Under the pieces are notes generated by a model. The model was given only the letters and a program-made list of their open reading frames with translations. It had not been told where the DNA came from and ran no database searches. DNA of 64,000 nucleotides. It comes from Fibrobacterota bacterium. Lineage in GTDB: Bacteria > Fibrobacterota > Fibrobacteria > UBA11236. This document shows positions 50,424-57,235 of this stretch, piece after piece. Numbering within the stretch: position 1 is the stretch's first letter; every line of letters begins with the position of its first letter. A program made the translations under genes and the position numbers. Where the stretch lies: positions 75,229-139,228 of the forward strand of contig JAEKLQ010000032.1 in the NCBI GenBank assembly GCA_019509785.1, given 5' to 3'.

Positions 50424-51700
50424 TGGAGCGCGATGCGGCTTGGAAGCGCGTTTGCGACGCCTTGCCGGTGGCGGAAACATTGGAGCGCGAAGGCCTATTC
50501 GCGATCACCGCGGATGAACTGAAGCGGCACGGGGGCCGTGAACCCCGGCTGATGGCCAAGATCGATACCTTGGCCGAACGTCCAGCCGCCCTGGCGGATC
50601 TGGGCGCGGCCCTGTTCCCGGTCCGCAACGGCAAATACGTCCTCTTCCCGGATCCGGACCGGAAAAGCTTCTTCCGCTTCGAGGGCGAGCCCCTGCCTCC
50701 CCGCGCCTTCGCCGCAAAGATGGACCTGGGCCGGTTCGATACCTTCCCCCGCGGGCAAGAGGCCAGCGAGAGCCAAGCCTTGGATTCCGCTTTCCTGTCG
50801 GGCTTGTTGGCCGCCTTCTGCGGGGAGCCCGGCCTGTGCCTTACCCTGCGGGGCCGGATTTTCTCCGGTGATTTCTCCTTCCGCACTCCGCAGCGCGGCC
50901 TTCCCATCGGGGTTTCCCGGGTGCAAATGGAGGTCGACGCGGGCTACGAAGGCGAGGACGGCGTCTACCTGATCGAAGCCAAGCGCGGCCGTCGCGAGGA
51001 TTTCCATATCCGCCAACTGTGGTATCCCTACCTGCATTGGAGCCAGCGTACGCGCAAACGCGTGGTGCCGATTTTCTTCACCTACAGCAACGGGCAATTC
51101 GAATTGTCCGAGTTCGCCTTCGGGCAGGAATTCGGGGAAGCGGCGTTGGTGCGCCGGAAAGCCTATTGCTTGGAAGAACCGCGGGCGGCGGCGGATTTCA
51201 AGACCCTTTTCGCGCGCGTGTCCATCGGCGCAGAGCCCATTGGCGCTTTCCCCCAGGCCAATGATTTGGATAAGGTGGTTGATTTGGTAGGCTTGGCGGC
51301 GGATGCTCCCAAGTCCAAGGCCGATATCGCCGAGGCCTTCGGCTTCGAAGAGCGGCAAGGCGACTACTACGGCAACGCCGGCTGCTATCTGGGCCTGCTG
51401 CGGCGGAGCGACGAAGGCTTCGCCCTCACGGAGGAAGGGGAAGCTTTCCAGCGGCTGCGCTCGCGGCCGGCGCGTACCTTGGCCCTGCTCGAGGCCATGG
51501 CCCGCATACCCAGCCTCAGGGAGGCCTTGCGCCTATTGGCCGAACGCCGATTCCGAGCGGAGAAGATCGCCGCCGGCGAATTGGCCGCGGTGGTGCGCGA
51601 GGCGACGGGCCTGGGCGCGTCGACGCCGGAGCGACGGGCCTCGACGGTACGGGCCTGGCTGGCTTGGGTGATGAAGAACGTGAAAGTGGAAGATGCGTAA
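50420..51700 (+). CDS. Predicted type II restriction endonuclease with PD-(D/E)xK core
   Basis: 426 residues. The presumed nuclease core is MEVDAGYEGEDGVYLIEAKRGR (about 170-191), giving Glu-x-Asp ... Glu-Ala-Lys, followed by RREDFHIRQLWYPYLHW. That is the PD-(D/E)xK pattern, with a short loop. The N-terminal 60 residues look like a helical DNA-binding part, and the C-terminal 150 residues have winged-helix-like segments (SKADIAEAFGFEERQGDYYGNAGCYLGLLRRSDEGFALTEEG). I cannot name a family with certainty. The ATGA overlap with a Dam-type methylase makes it the cognate restriction enzyme, probably for the same site. It overlaps the next gene by eight bases. Confidence 0.75.
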   Translation: MMERDAAWKRVCDALPVAETLEREGLFAITADELKRHGGREPRLMAKIDTLAERPAALADLGAALFPVRNGKYVLFPDPDRKSFFRFEGEPLPPRAFAAKMDLGRFDTFPRGQEASESQALDSAFLSGLLAAFCGEPGLCLTLRGRIFSGDFSFRTPQRGLPIGVSRVQMEVDAGYEGEDGVYLIEAKRGRREDFHIRQLWYPYLHWSQRTRKRVVPIFFTYSNGQFELSEFAFGQEFGEAALVRRKAYCLEEPRAAADFKTLFARVSIGAEPIGAFPQANDLDKVVDLVGLAADAPKSKADIAEAFGFEERQGDYYGNAGCYLGLLRRSDEGFALTEEGEAFQRLRSRPARTLALLEAMARIPSLREALRLLAERRFRAEKIAAGELAAVVREATGLGASTPERRASTVRAWLAWVMKNVKVEDA

Positions 51701-52328
51701 CGATCACGATCCGCCCTTGCCTACCCTCGCCTTCACGGATTGGCTGCGGGCCATGGATGCGTCCGCGCGTTCCGGCGAAGGGATGGCCGTCGATTGCGGC
51801 GAGTGCCGCGGTTGCTGCACTTCCTCGTATTTCATCCCTATCGAATCCGATGAGAAGGAAACCTTGGCGCACATCCCCAAGCGCCTGCTTTTCCCCGCGC
51901 CGGGCAAATCGAAGGGTCGCTGGCTTATCGGCTTCGATGAAAAGGGCCATTGCGCCTTCTTCAAGGACAATGCCTGTTCCATTTACGCCCATCGGCCCCG
52001 CGTTTGCCGCGCCTATGACTGCCGCGTCTTCCCGGCCACGGGCCTTTCCGAAGACGATAAGCCGGCCATAGCGAACCAGGCCAAGCGCTGGCGTTTCGGT
52101 TTTCCTTCCGCGGAAGACGAGCGGCAATTCGAAGCGGCGCGGGCGGCGGCCCGTTTCCTGCGCGGGCACGCGGCGGATTTCCCGGAAGCATTCCTGCCCT
52201 CCCAAGCAACCCAACTGGCCGCCCTCGCGCTCCGCATCCGCTCGGTATTCCTAGGCAAGCGGTCCACCAGCGCCGCGAAGATCGCCGAAATCCTCGCCTT
52301 GGCGGCGCATGGCGCAGGATCCGGTTGA
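51693..52328 (+). CDS. YkgJ family cysteine-cluster protein
   Basis: 211 residues. The metal-binding cluster reads VDCGECRGCCTSS (CxxCxxCC) near residue 35, followed by CAFFKDNACSIYAHRPRVCRAYDC, the second Cys group of the YkgJ/CxxCxxCC family. These proteins probably hold zinc or an iron-sulfur cluster; function unknown. The C-terminus is helical and Ala-rich. It overlaps the end of the restriction enzyme gene by eight bases, so it shares its transcript, but no functional link is known. TTGACC of the next promoter overlaps its stop codon. Confidence 0.82.
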   Translation: MRNDHDPPLPTLAFTDWLRAMDASARSGEGMAVDCGECRGCCTSSYFIPIESDEKETLAHIPKRLLFPAPGKSKGRWLIGFDEKGHCAFFKDNACSIYAHRPRVCRAYDCRVFPATGLSEDDKPAIANQAKRWRFGFPSAEDERQFEAARAAARFLRGHAADFPEAFLPSQATQLAALALRIRSVFLGKRSTSAAKIAEILALAAHGAGSG

Positions 52329-52353
52329 CCGGGATGCCCGGGCGGGGTATCTT
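52325..52353 (+). promoter_or_regulatory. Sigma-70-like promoter of the aromatic attenuator transcript
   Basis: TTGACC (52325-52330), a 17-base spacer, TATCTT (52348-52353). It overlaps the stop of the YkgJ gene. The spacer holds CCGGG-ATG-CCCGG, a perfect inverted repeat. Seven bases separate the -10 from the leader ATG, so transcription would begin at about that codon. Confidence 0.65.
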
Positions 52354-52360
52354 TGACCTC

Positions 52361-52426
52361 ATGCACAAGCTTATCGCTGCCGCGTATTTTCCCTACTTCT
52401 TCTGGCGGGAGACCCCCGGGGGTTAG
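52361..52426 (+). CDS. Aromatic leader peptide, 21 residues
   Basis: ATG at 52361, stop TAG at 52424-52426. Residues 9-15 read YFPYFFW: Tyr, Phe, Tyr, Phe, Phe and Trp with one Pro, six aromatic codons in seven. The rest is MHKLIAAA before it and RETPGG after it. This is the design of leader peptides in front of aromatic amino-acid operons. No Shine-Dalgarno is seen, and the promoter -10 is only seven bases upstream, so it may be translated from a leaderless message. The last codons lie in the RNA segment that can form the antiterminator. Confidence 0.8.
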   Translation: MHKLIAAAYFPYFFWRETPGG

Positions 52427-52483
52427 GGAATTCGTTCGCTGGCGACGGAAACTCGACCCCCGGGGATGCCCCGGGGGTTTTTT
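52414..52483 (+). promoter_or_regulatory. Translation-controlled attenuator for DAHP synthase
   Basis: Segment 2 is CCCCGGGGGT at 52414-52423, the end of the leader reading frame. Segment 3 is ACCCCCGGGG at 52456-52465, its exact complement. Segment 4 is CCCCGGGGGT at 52469-52478, identical to segment 2 and followed by T-run 52478-52483. Segments 2-3 and 3-4 are mutually exclusive. A ribosome at the stop codon would cover segment 2 and allow the 3-4 terminator; a ribosome stalled on scarce Tyr/Phe/Trp codons would free segment 2, forming 2-3 and letting transcription proceed. Confidence 0.8.
52457..52483 (+). terminator. Attenuator terminator before DAHP synthase
   Basis: CCCCCGGGG (52457-52465), loop ATG, CCCCGGGGG (52469-52477), then TTTTTT. 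A nine-bp all-GC stem with a U-run, 32 bases before the DAHP synthase start. Confidence 0.9.
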
Positions 52484-52514
52484 CGTTTGGTACGGAAAGT
52501 CGGGAAAGGAAAAC

Positions 52515-53558
52515 ATGCAAGCCACCGAGAATCTCAACATCCGGGAGATCGTTCCCCTGATCCCGCCCGGCGAACTCAAACGCATGCTGCCGATGGACGA
52601 GGCCGCCAACGCGACGGTCTTGGCCGGCCGTAAGGCGGTCCAGGAAATCCTTTCGGGGACGGACAAACGCATCCTGGCCATCGTCGGACCGTGTTCCATC
52701 CATGACACGGACGGGGCCCTGGAATACGCGCGCCGCTTCAAAGGCTTGCGCGATCAGGTCGCCGATCGGATTTGCCTGCTCATGCGCGTGTACTTCGAGA
52801 AGCCTCGCACCACGGTGGGATGGAAGGGCTTCATCAATGATCCCTTCCTGGACGAATCCGGCGACATCTCGACGGGCGTGCGCGAAGCGCGGCGTCTGCT
52901 CCTGCAAATCAACGGGATGGGCATCCCCGCCGCCAGCGAATTCCTCGATCCCATCGTACCGCAGTACATCGCCGACCTGGTCGCCTGGGCCGCCATCGGC
53001 GCGCGCACGACCGAGTCGCAAACGCACCGCCAGATGGCGAGCGGGCTTTCCATGCCGGTGGGCTTCAAGAACGGCACCGACGGCAACATCCAGGTGGCCG
53101 TGGACGCCTTGATCTCGGCGCGCTTCCCCCATAACTTCCTGGGGTTGGATTCCGAAGGGCGCACCGCCATCGTGAAGACAAAGGGAAATCCTTACGGGCA
53201 TATCGTCCTGCGCGGCGGGAAGTCCAAAACCAATTACGACGCCGAAAGCATCGCCGAAGCCGTGGCCCAATTACGCAAAGCCTCCCTGGAGACCCGCGTG
53301 GTGGTGGATTGCAGCCACGGCAATACCCAGAAGCGGCATGAGCTTCAGGAAGAAGTCTGGAAAAGCGTGGTGGCCCAGAAGGCGGCGGGCAATGCCGCCG
53401 TGGTGGGAGCCATGGTCGAGAGTAATTTGTTCGGCGGAAGCCAGAAGATCCCGGGCGACCGTTCGCAATTGAAGTACGGCGTTTCGATCACCGACGAATG
53501 CATTGGTTGGGAAACCACCGAACGGATGATTCTGGAAGCCTATCAGGGACTGGCATAA
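52515..53558 (+). CDS. aroF: 3-deoxy-7-phosphoheptulonate (DAHP) synthase, class I AroF/G/H type
   Basis: 347 residues, close to the 350 of E. coli AroG. Motifs include LAIVGPCSIHDTDGALEYA, MRVYFEKPRTTVGWKGFINDPFLDES, SEFLDPIVPQYIADLVAWAAIGARTTESQTHRQMASGLSMPVGFKNGTDG and VVVDCSHGNTQKRHELQ, all of class I alpha DAHP synthase. It condenses PEP and erythrose 4-phosphate at the start of the shikimate pathway in the cytoplasm. Feedback isoform (Phe, Tyr or Trp) cannot be read from sequence; the attenuator contains codons for all three. GGAAAGGA stands before the ATG. No other aro gene is adjacent. The symbol aroF is used as a generic label. Confidence 0.93.
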   Translation: MQATENLNIREIVPLIPPGELKRMLPMDEAANATVLAGRKAVQEILSGTDKRILAIVGPCSIHDTDGALEYARRFKGLRDQVADRICLLMRVYFEKPRTTVGWKGFINDPFLDESGDISTGVREARRLLLQINGMGIPAASEFLDPIVPQYIADLVAWAAIGARTTESQTHRQMASGLSMPVGFKNGTDGNIQVAVDALISARFPHNFLGLDSEGRTAIVKTKGNPYGHIVLRGGKSKTNYDAESIAEAVAQLRKASLETRVVVDCSHGNTQKRHELQEEVWKSVVAQKAAGNAAVVGAMVESNLFGGSQKIPGDRSQLKYGVSITDECIGWETTERMILEAYQGLA

Positions 53559-53581
53559 GGTCCCCGATATATTCAGGGTCT

Positions 53582-53893
53582 CTAGCGCTTTTCCGGAGCC
53601 GGTTCTTCGCCGGCTTCGGCTTCCGGGGGCCCGGGCTTCAGGAAAAAGATCCCCACGACGGCGAAGCTGGCGAACGCCAAAACGGCCTTGAGCAACAAAT
53701 CCGTATAGATCCCGAAATGCCAATGCTCGAAAAGGTTCTTCTCGCCGACCAATAAGGCCGTCAGGACCACGAAGACCCCGAAGACGACCTTGCCTCGCTG
53801 GGTTTCCAGGTTCATCCCGCGGGCGCGGGCGCGTAACCAGAAGAATCCCCCGAAGAGGATGAGCGCCATTACGATCTTTTCCGTTAATGCCAT
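53582..53893 (-). CDS. Small membrane protein, hypothetical
   Basis: 103 residues with three probable membrane helices: VMALILFGGFFWLRA, KVVFGVFVVLTALLVG and KAVLAFASFAVVGIFFL, then a charged Glu/Pro-rich tail (PGPPEAEAGEEPAPEKR). No family is recognised. The gene is convergent with DAHP synthase. There is no Shine-Dalgarno, but TACTTT lies seven bases before the ATG on the minus strand. Confidence 0.6.
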   Translation of the reverse strand: MALTEKIVMALILFGGFFWLRARARGMNLETQRGKVVFGVFVVLTALLVGEKNLFEHWHFGIYTDLLLKAVLAFASFAVVGIFFLKPGPPEAEAGEEPAPEKR

Positions 53894-54057
53894 GCAAGGG
53901 AAAGTAGGAAGATCGGCCCGGGGCTGCGAGCGGCGGGGTTAAATGCCCCTGAGCCTCCTAATTCCGAAGTAATTTCCCGCAGGCCTCCGCATTAATTAAA
54001 TTCGACTCGAAGAGCCCTTTAGGAAATGGGGGCGTAGTACACTTCGGAGGTTCCCGG

Positions 54058-54516
54058 ATGAAAAGTTTTCGACTGCTCTTGATCGCCGCGGCATGCGCCG
54101 CCTTCGTAGGTACGGCCCAAGCCCGCATGGGCGGCAACTTCGGCCTGGGCTTCATCGCCGGCTTGCCTTCCGGCTTGTCGGGCAAGCTTTGGCTGAACAA
54201 CACCAACGCGGTCGACATGATCCTGGGCTTCAACCCTTCCGACGACTGGCTCCAAGTGCGCGCCGATTACGTATGGCATGAATTCAACCTGTTCCCGGTC
54301 AGCTCCGGCCAATTGCCGCTTTACTACGGGATGGGCGCCGGCACCGAGATCTCGGGCGGGGGCCTGGGGTTGCTGGCGCGCGGCGTGGTGGGGATCGAGT
54401 ACCTTTTCCCGCGCGCCCCGCTCGACGCGTTCTTCGAAATCGGCCCGGGCATCCGAGTATTCCCCCGCACGGATTTCGACATGAGCGCGGGCCTGGGGAT
54501 GCGCTACTACTTCTGA
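54058..54516 (+). CDS. Outer-membrane beta-barrel-like protein
   Basis: 152 residues. A signal peptide (LLLIAAACAAFVGTAQA) precedes a Gly- and aromatic-rich chain of alternating strands (NFGLGFIAGLPSGLSGKLWL, WLQVRADYVWHEFNLF, LPLYYGMGAGTEISGG, LLARGVVGIEYLF) ending MRYYF, the terminal Phe of Bam-assembled barrels. It is like small DUF3996-type outer-membrane proteins. GGAGG precedes the ATG. Function unknown; a small 8-strand barrel is probable. Confidence 0.78.
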   Translation: MKSFRLLLIAAACAAFVGTAQARMGGNFGLGFIAGLPSGLSGKLWLNNTNAVDMILGFNPSDDWLQVRADYVWHEFNLFPVSSGQLPLYYGMGAGTEISGGGLGLLARGVVGIEYLFPRAPLDAFFEIGPGIRVFPRTDFDMSAGLGMRYYF

Positions 54517-54608
54517 CCTCTTCCGGATCCGTCTATTTCTGGGTCCCCGAAGCCTAAAATCATATCTTCCCCAAGTGGGCGCGGCTGGCCGGGCCGCGAA
54601 GGAGGCCT

Positions 54609-56912
54609 ATGTTCTTCAAGTGGCTGCCTTGGAAATACATGGTCCGGCGGGTGGCGCAGCATAACGGCTTCCTCGATCCCATCCTGATCCTGTCGCGCCT
54701 GGGGCGCTTCGCCCAGCCTTCCGAGGTGGGCGAACCCGTCGAGCTCCTGCGCGCCGGCCTGGTTTTCCACGCCCGCGGCCTCATGAATACGAGGGCCATC
54801 CAGAACAATCTCGACTGGATCTGGCCTTATTGGGTCGAGCGCCAATTCAATCCCCGCGATCTTTCCTTCATGCCGCGGGCCTTTTCCATCAGCCACGTCA
54901 ACTTGACGCACCGCAATTGGACCGCGGTCGGCAATCCCGATTCGCCCTACCTCCCTATCGTCGATCCGAGCGGCCTGGTCACGCCTTTCTACGACGGTTG
55001 GTCCCTGGACGCGTGGATCCTGAAGGAAGATGGGACCGATCTCATCCCGTCCAAGGCCAAGGACATCGGACAAGCCTTGCAGATCGAGCCCAACGGCATC
55101 GCGGTAACCACCGACATCGTCGGTTCGGGCTTAAGCCTGCATTCGCGCGTCGAGGCCTTCCCGGAAGGACCGGCCGGGCTTTTGCGCCTACGCTTGCGCG
55201 CGCGCAGCGACGGTCCCGCCTGGCTGGCGCTTTCATTAAGGCCGTATAATCCCGAGGGCGTCAGCTTCGTCCACGATGTGCGCCTGGAAGCGGATCGCTC
55301 CCGCTGGACGGTGGACGGCGTGCCCGCGATCCGCTTCTCCGAGCCGGCCGCCAGGCACTTCGCGTCGGAGTATCATGAAGGGGACGTATTCCACATGTTA
55401 CGGTCCCCCGGCGCCCCCGAGCGGGTTTCCGTACATTGCAAGGTGGGGATGGCCACCGCCGCCGCCCTCTTCCCGCTGCCGGCCGGTGCGGAGAAGATCC
55501 TGGACGTTACCGTGGACCTGGCGGGGGATAAGGAAACCCCGCGGCAGTTCCCCAAGCGCAGCGCTCCCGCCGCGTGGGCCCCTTCCTTGGAAGGCCTGGC
55601 GCGCCTGGAGATCCCCGATCCGCATTTCGATTTCCTGTACCGCGCCGCCCTGCGGACCTTGCTGCTGCATTCCCCCGGCGAGGTTTTCCCGGGCCCGTAT
55701 ACCTACAAGCGTTTCTGGTTCCGGGACGCGGCCTTCATCCTGGACGCCATGCTAGGAGCGGGGATGGCCGATCGGGTGGAACGCACCTTGGACCTCTTCC
55801 CCTCGCGCCAGAACCTGAGCGGGTACTTCCTTTCCCAGGAAGGCGAATGGGATTCGAACGGGGAAGCCCTTTGGATCTTGCGGCGCTGGTGCGAGGCCAC
55901 CGGGCGCCCTCCGAAAACAGAGTGGATGCTTCCCATCGCCAAGGCGACCGAGTGGATCAAGCGTAAGCGTATCCGCCGCCATGCAGACCCCCGCCTCGCC
56001 GGGTTGTTCCCGGCCGGGTTCAGCGCCGAGCATTTGGGGCCGAACGATTACTACTACTGGGACGACTTCTGGGGCGCGGCCGGGCTCCGATCGGCCGCCT
56101 GGTTGCTGGAGGCGGCGGGACGCGGGGAGGAATCCAAATCCGCGCGGGCGGAGGCTTCCGATTTCCTCTCCGCCATCGACAAGAGCCTGGCGGCCGCGCA
56201 GAAGGACGGCCGGATCGGCAAGGCCTTGCCGGCTTCCCCCTTGCGCCGCATGGATTCCGGGTCCATCGGTTCGCTGGCGGTGAGCTATCCCTTGCGCCTG
56301 TGGCCCGGGGATGATCCCCGCATCCTGGCCACCCTCGAGTATCTGCTTTCCAAGTGCATGTTCCGCGGCGCCTTTTTCCAGGACATGATCCATTCGGGCA
56401 TGAACGCCTACCTCACCTTGCATATGGCCCAGGCCCTTCTGCGAGCGGGGGACGCCCGGGCCATCCAACTCATCCGGGACACGGCGGCGGTGGCATCGCC
56501 CACCGGGCAATGGCCCGAAGCCATCCATCCGCATACCCTGGGCGGATGCATGGGCGATGGGCAGCACGTCTGGGCCGCGGCGGAATGGGTGCTCATGATG
56601 CGCAGCCTTTTCGTGATGGAAGAGGATCGGGTCCTGGTGCTGGCCTCCGGCATCCCGGAGGAATGGCTGCGGGAGGGCGGATCGCTTTCGTTCGGGCCCA
56701 CCCCGACCGTCTTCGGAGCCCTGACGGTTACCTTAAAGCCCGGCCCAGAAGGCGTGCGCGTGGCTTGGGCAGGGGAGTGGCGGACCAAACCCGCCTGCAT
56801 CGTGGTACGCATTCCGGGACGCAAATCCATTACCGTTTCCGAGCCGGCGGACGGCGCCGTGGACGTACCGAACGCGTTACCGGGCCCGCTCGCGCCCGCG
56901 AATTCCCGTTGA
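54609..56912 (+). CDS. Six-hairpin glycosidase-like protein, intracellular
   Basis: 767 residues, GGAGG before the ATG, no signal peptide. The N-terminal half is a beta-sandwich (residues about 95-330, with IVDPSGLVTPFYDGWSLDAWIL, LRLRLRARSDGPAWLALSLRPYNPEGVSF). The second half is (alpha/alpha)6: FRDAAFILDAMLGAGMADRVERTLDLF, GEWDSNGEALWILRRWCEATG, YYYWDDFWGAAGLRSAAWLLEA, MIHSGMNAYLTLHMAQAL and GQWPEAIHPHTLGGCMGDGQHVWAAAEW. Such folds occur in GH15, GH63, GH78 and GH37 enzymes; candidate acids include the Asp/Glu of WFRDAAF, WDSNGEAL and QWPEAI. Close to glucoamylase-type enzymes, but no family is certain. May act on glycogen or a surface glycan precursor. Confidence 0.68.
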   Translation: MFFKWLPWKYMVRRVAQHNGFLDPILILSRLGRFAQPSEVGEPVELLRAGLVFHARGLMNTRAIQNNLDWIWPYWVERQFNPRDLSFMPRAFSISHVNLTHRNWTAVGNPDSPYLPIVDPSGLVTPFYDGWSLDAWILKEDGTDLIPSKAKDIGQALQIEPNGIAVTTDIVGSGLSLHSRVEAFPEGPAGLLRLRLRARSDGPAWLALSLRPYNPEGVSFVHDVRLEADRSRWTVDGVPAIRFSEPAARHFASEYHEGDVFHMLRSPGAPERVSVHCKVGMATAAALFPLPAGAEKILDVTVDLAGDKETPRQFPKRSAPAAWAPSLEGLARLEIPDPHFDFLYRAALRTLLLHSPGEVFPGPYTYKRFWFRDAAFILDAMLGAGMADRVERTLDLFPSRQNLSGYFLSQEGEWDSNGEALWILRRWCEATGRPPKTEWMLPIAKATEWIKRKRIRRHADPRLAGLFPAGFSAEHLGPNDYYYWDDFWGAAGLRSAAWLLEAAGRGEESKSARAEASDFLSAIDKSLAAAQKDGRIGKALPASPLRRMDSGSIGSLAVSYPLRLWPGDDPRILATLEYLLSKCMFRGAFFQDMIHSGMNAYLTLHMAQALLRAGDARAIQLIRDTAAVASPTGQWPEAIHPHTLGGCMGDGQHVWAAAEWVLMMRSLFVMEEDRVLVLASGIPEEWLREGGSLSFGPTPTVFGALTVTLKPGPEGVRVAWAGEWRTKPACIVVRIPGRKSITVSEPADGAVDVPNALPGPLAPANSR

Positions 56913-56922
56913 CCTCATGAAA

Positions 56923-56949
56923 ACCGGCTCGCCTTGGGGACGAGCCGGT
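56923..56949 (+). terminator. Hairpin after the glycosidase-like gene
   Basis: ACCGGCTCG (56923-56931) pairs with CGAGCCGGT (56941-56949), 9-base loop. It follows the stop within 11 bases. No T-run. Confidence 0.55.
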
Positions 56950-57104
56950 CGATTGCGCGCCCTTAGCGCGCGGAGACGGACGAAGATGCGGGTTTTGGGG
57001 ACCCTGTCTCCTGCATAAAGTTTACGATTTCAAGGATCCGGAAACAATTATTTTCCGTGGCGGCAGGCGGTTCGAATGGGGTTTTCGGGGCGGGGGAGGG
57101 TTGG

Positions 57105-57177
57105 CGTTCCCAACCGGATTTGAACCGGTGTCGTCGCCGTGAAAGGGCGATGTCCTAGGCCTCTAGACGATGGGAAC
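57105..57177 (-). tRNA. tRNA-Glu (anticodon TTC)
   Basis: 73 bases on the minus strand. Acceptor GTTCCCA (57177-57171) pairs with 57112-57106. The anticodon loop CTTTCAC gives TTC in stem CGCC/GGCG; T arm CCGGTTCAAATCCGG. No encoded CCA. The rest of the 56950-57235 gap shows no other gene. Confidence 0.95.
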
Positions 57178-57235
57178 GTGACCCGAGGGCGGTAAAGGTA
57201 ATACTTCCTGGCCTGAATGGGAAGGCCGCCCCCCG

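Noticed and set aside
52361-52483. T-box or riboswitch as alternative reading of the aro leader
   Set aside because: No T-box sequence or specifier loop; the aromatic codon run and three matching segments are explained fully by ribosome-mediated attenuation.
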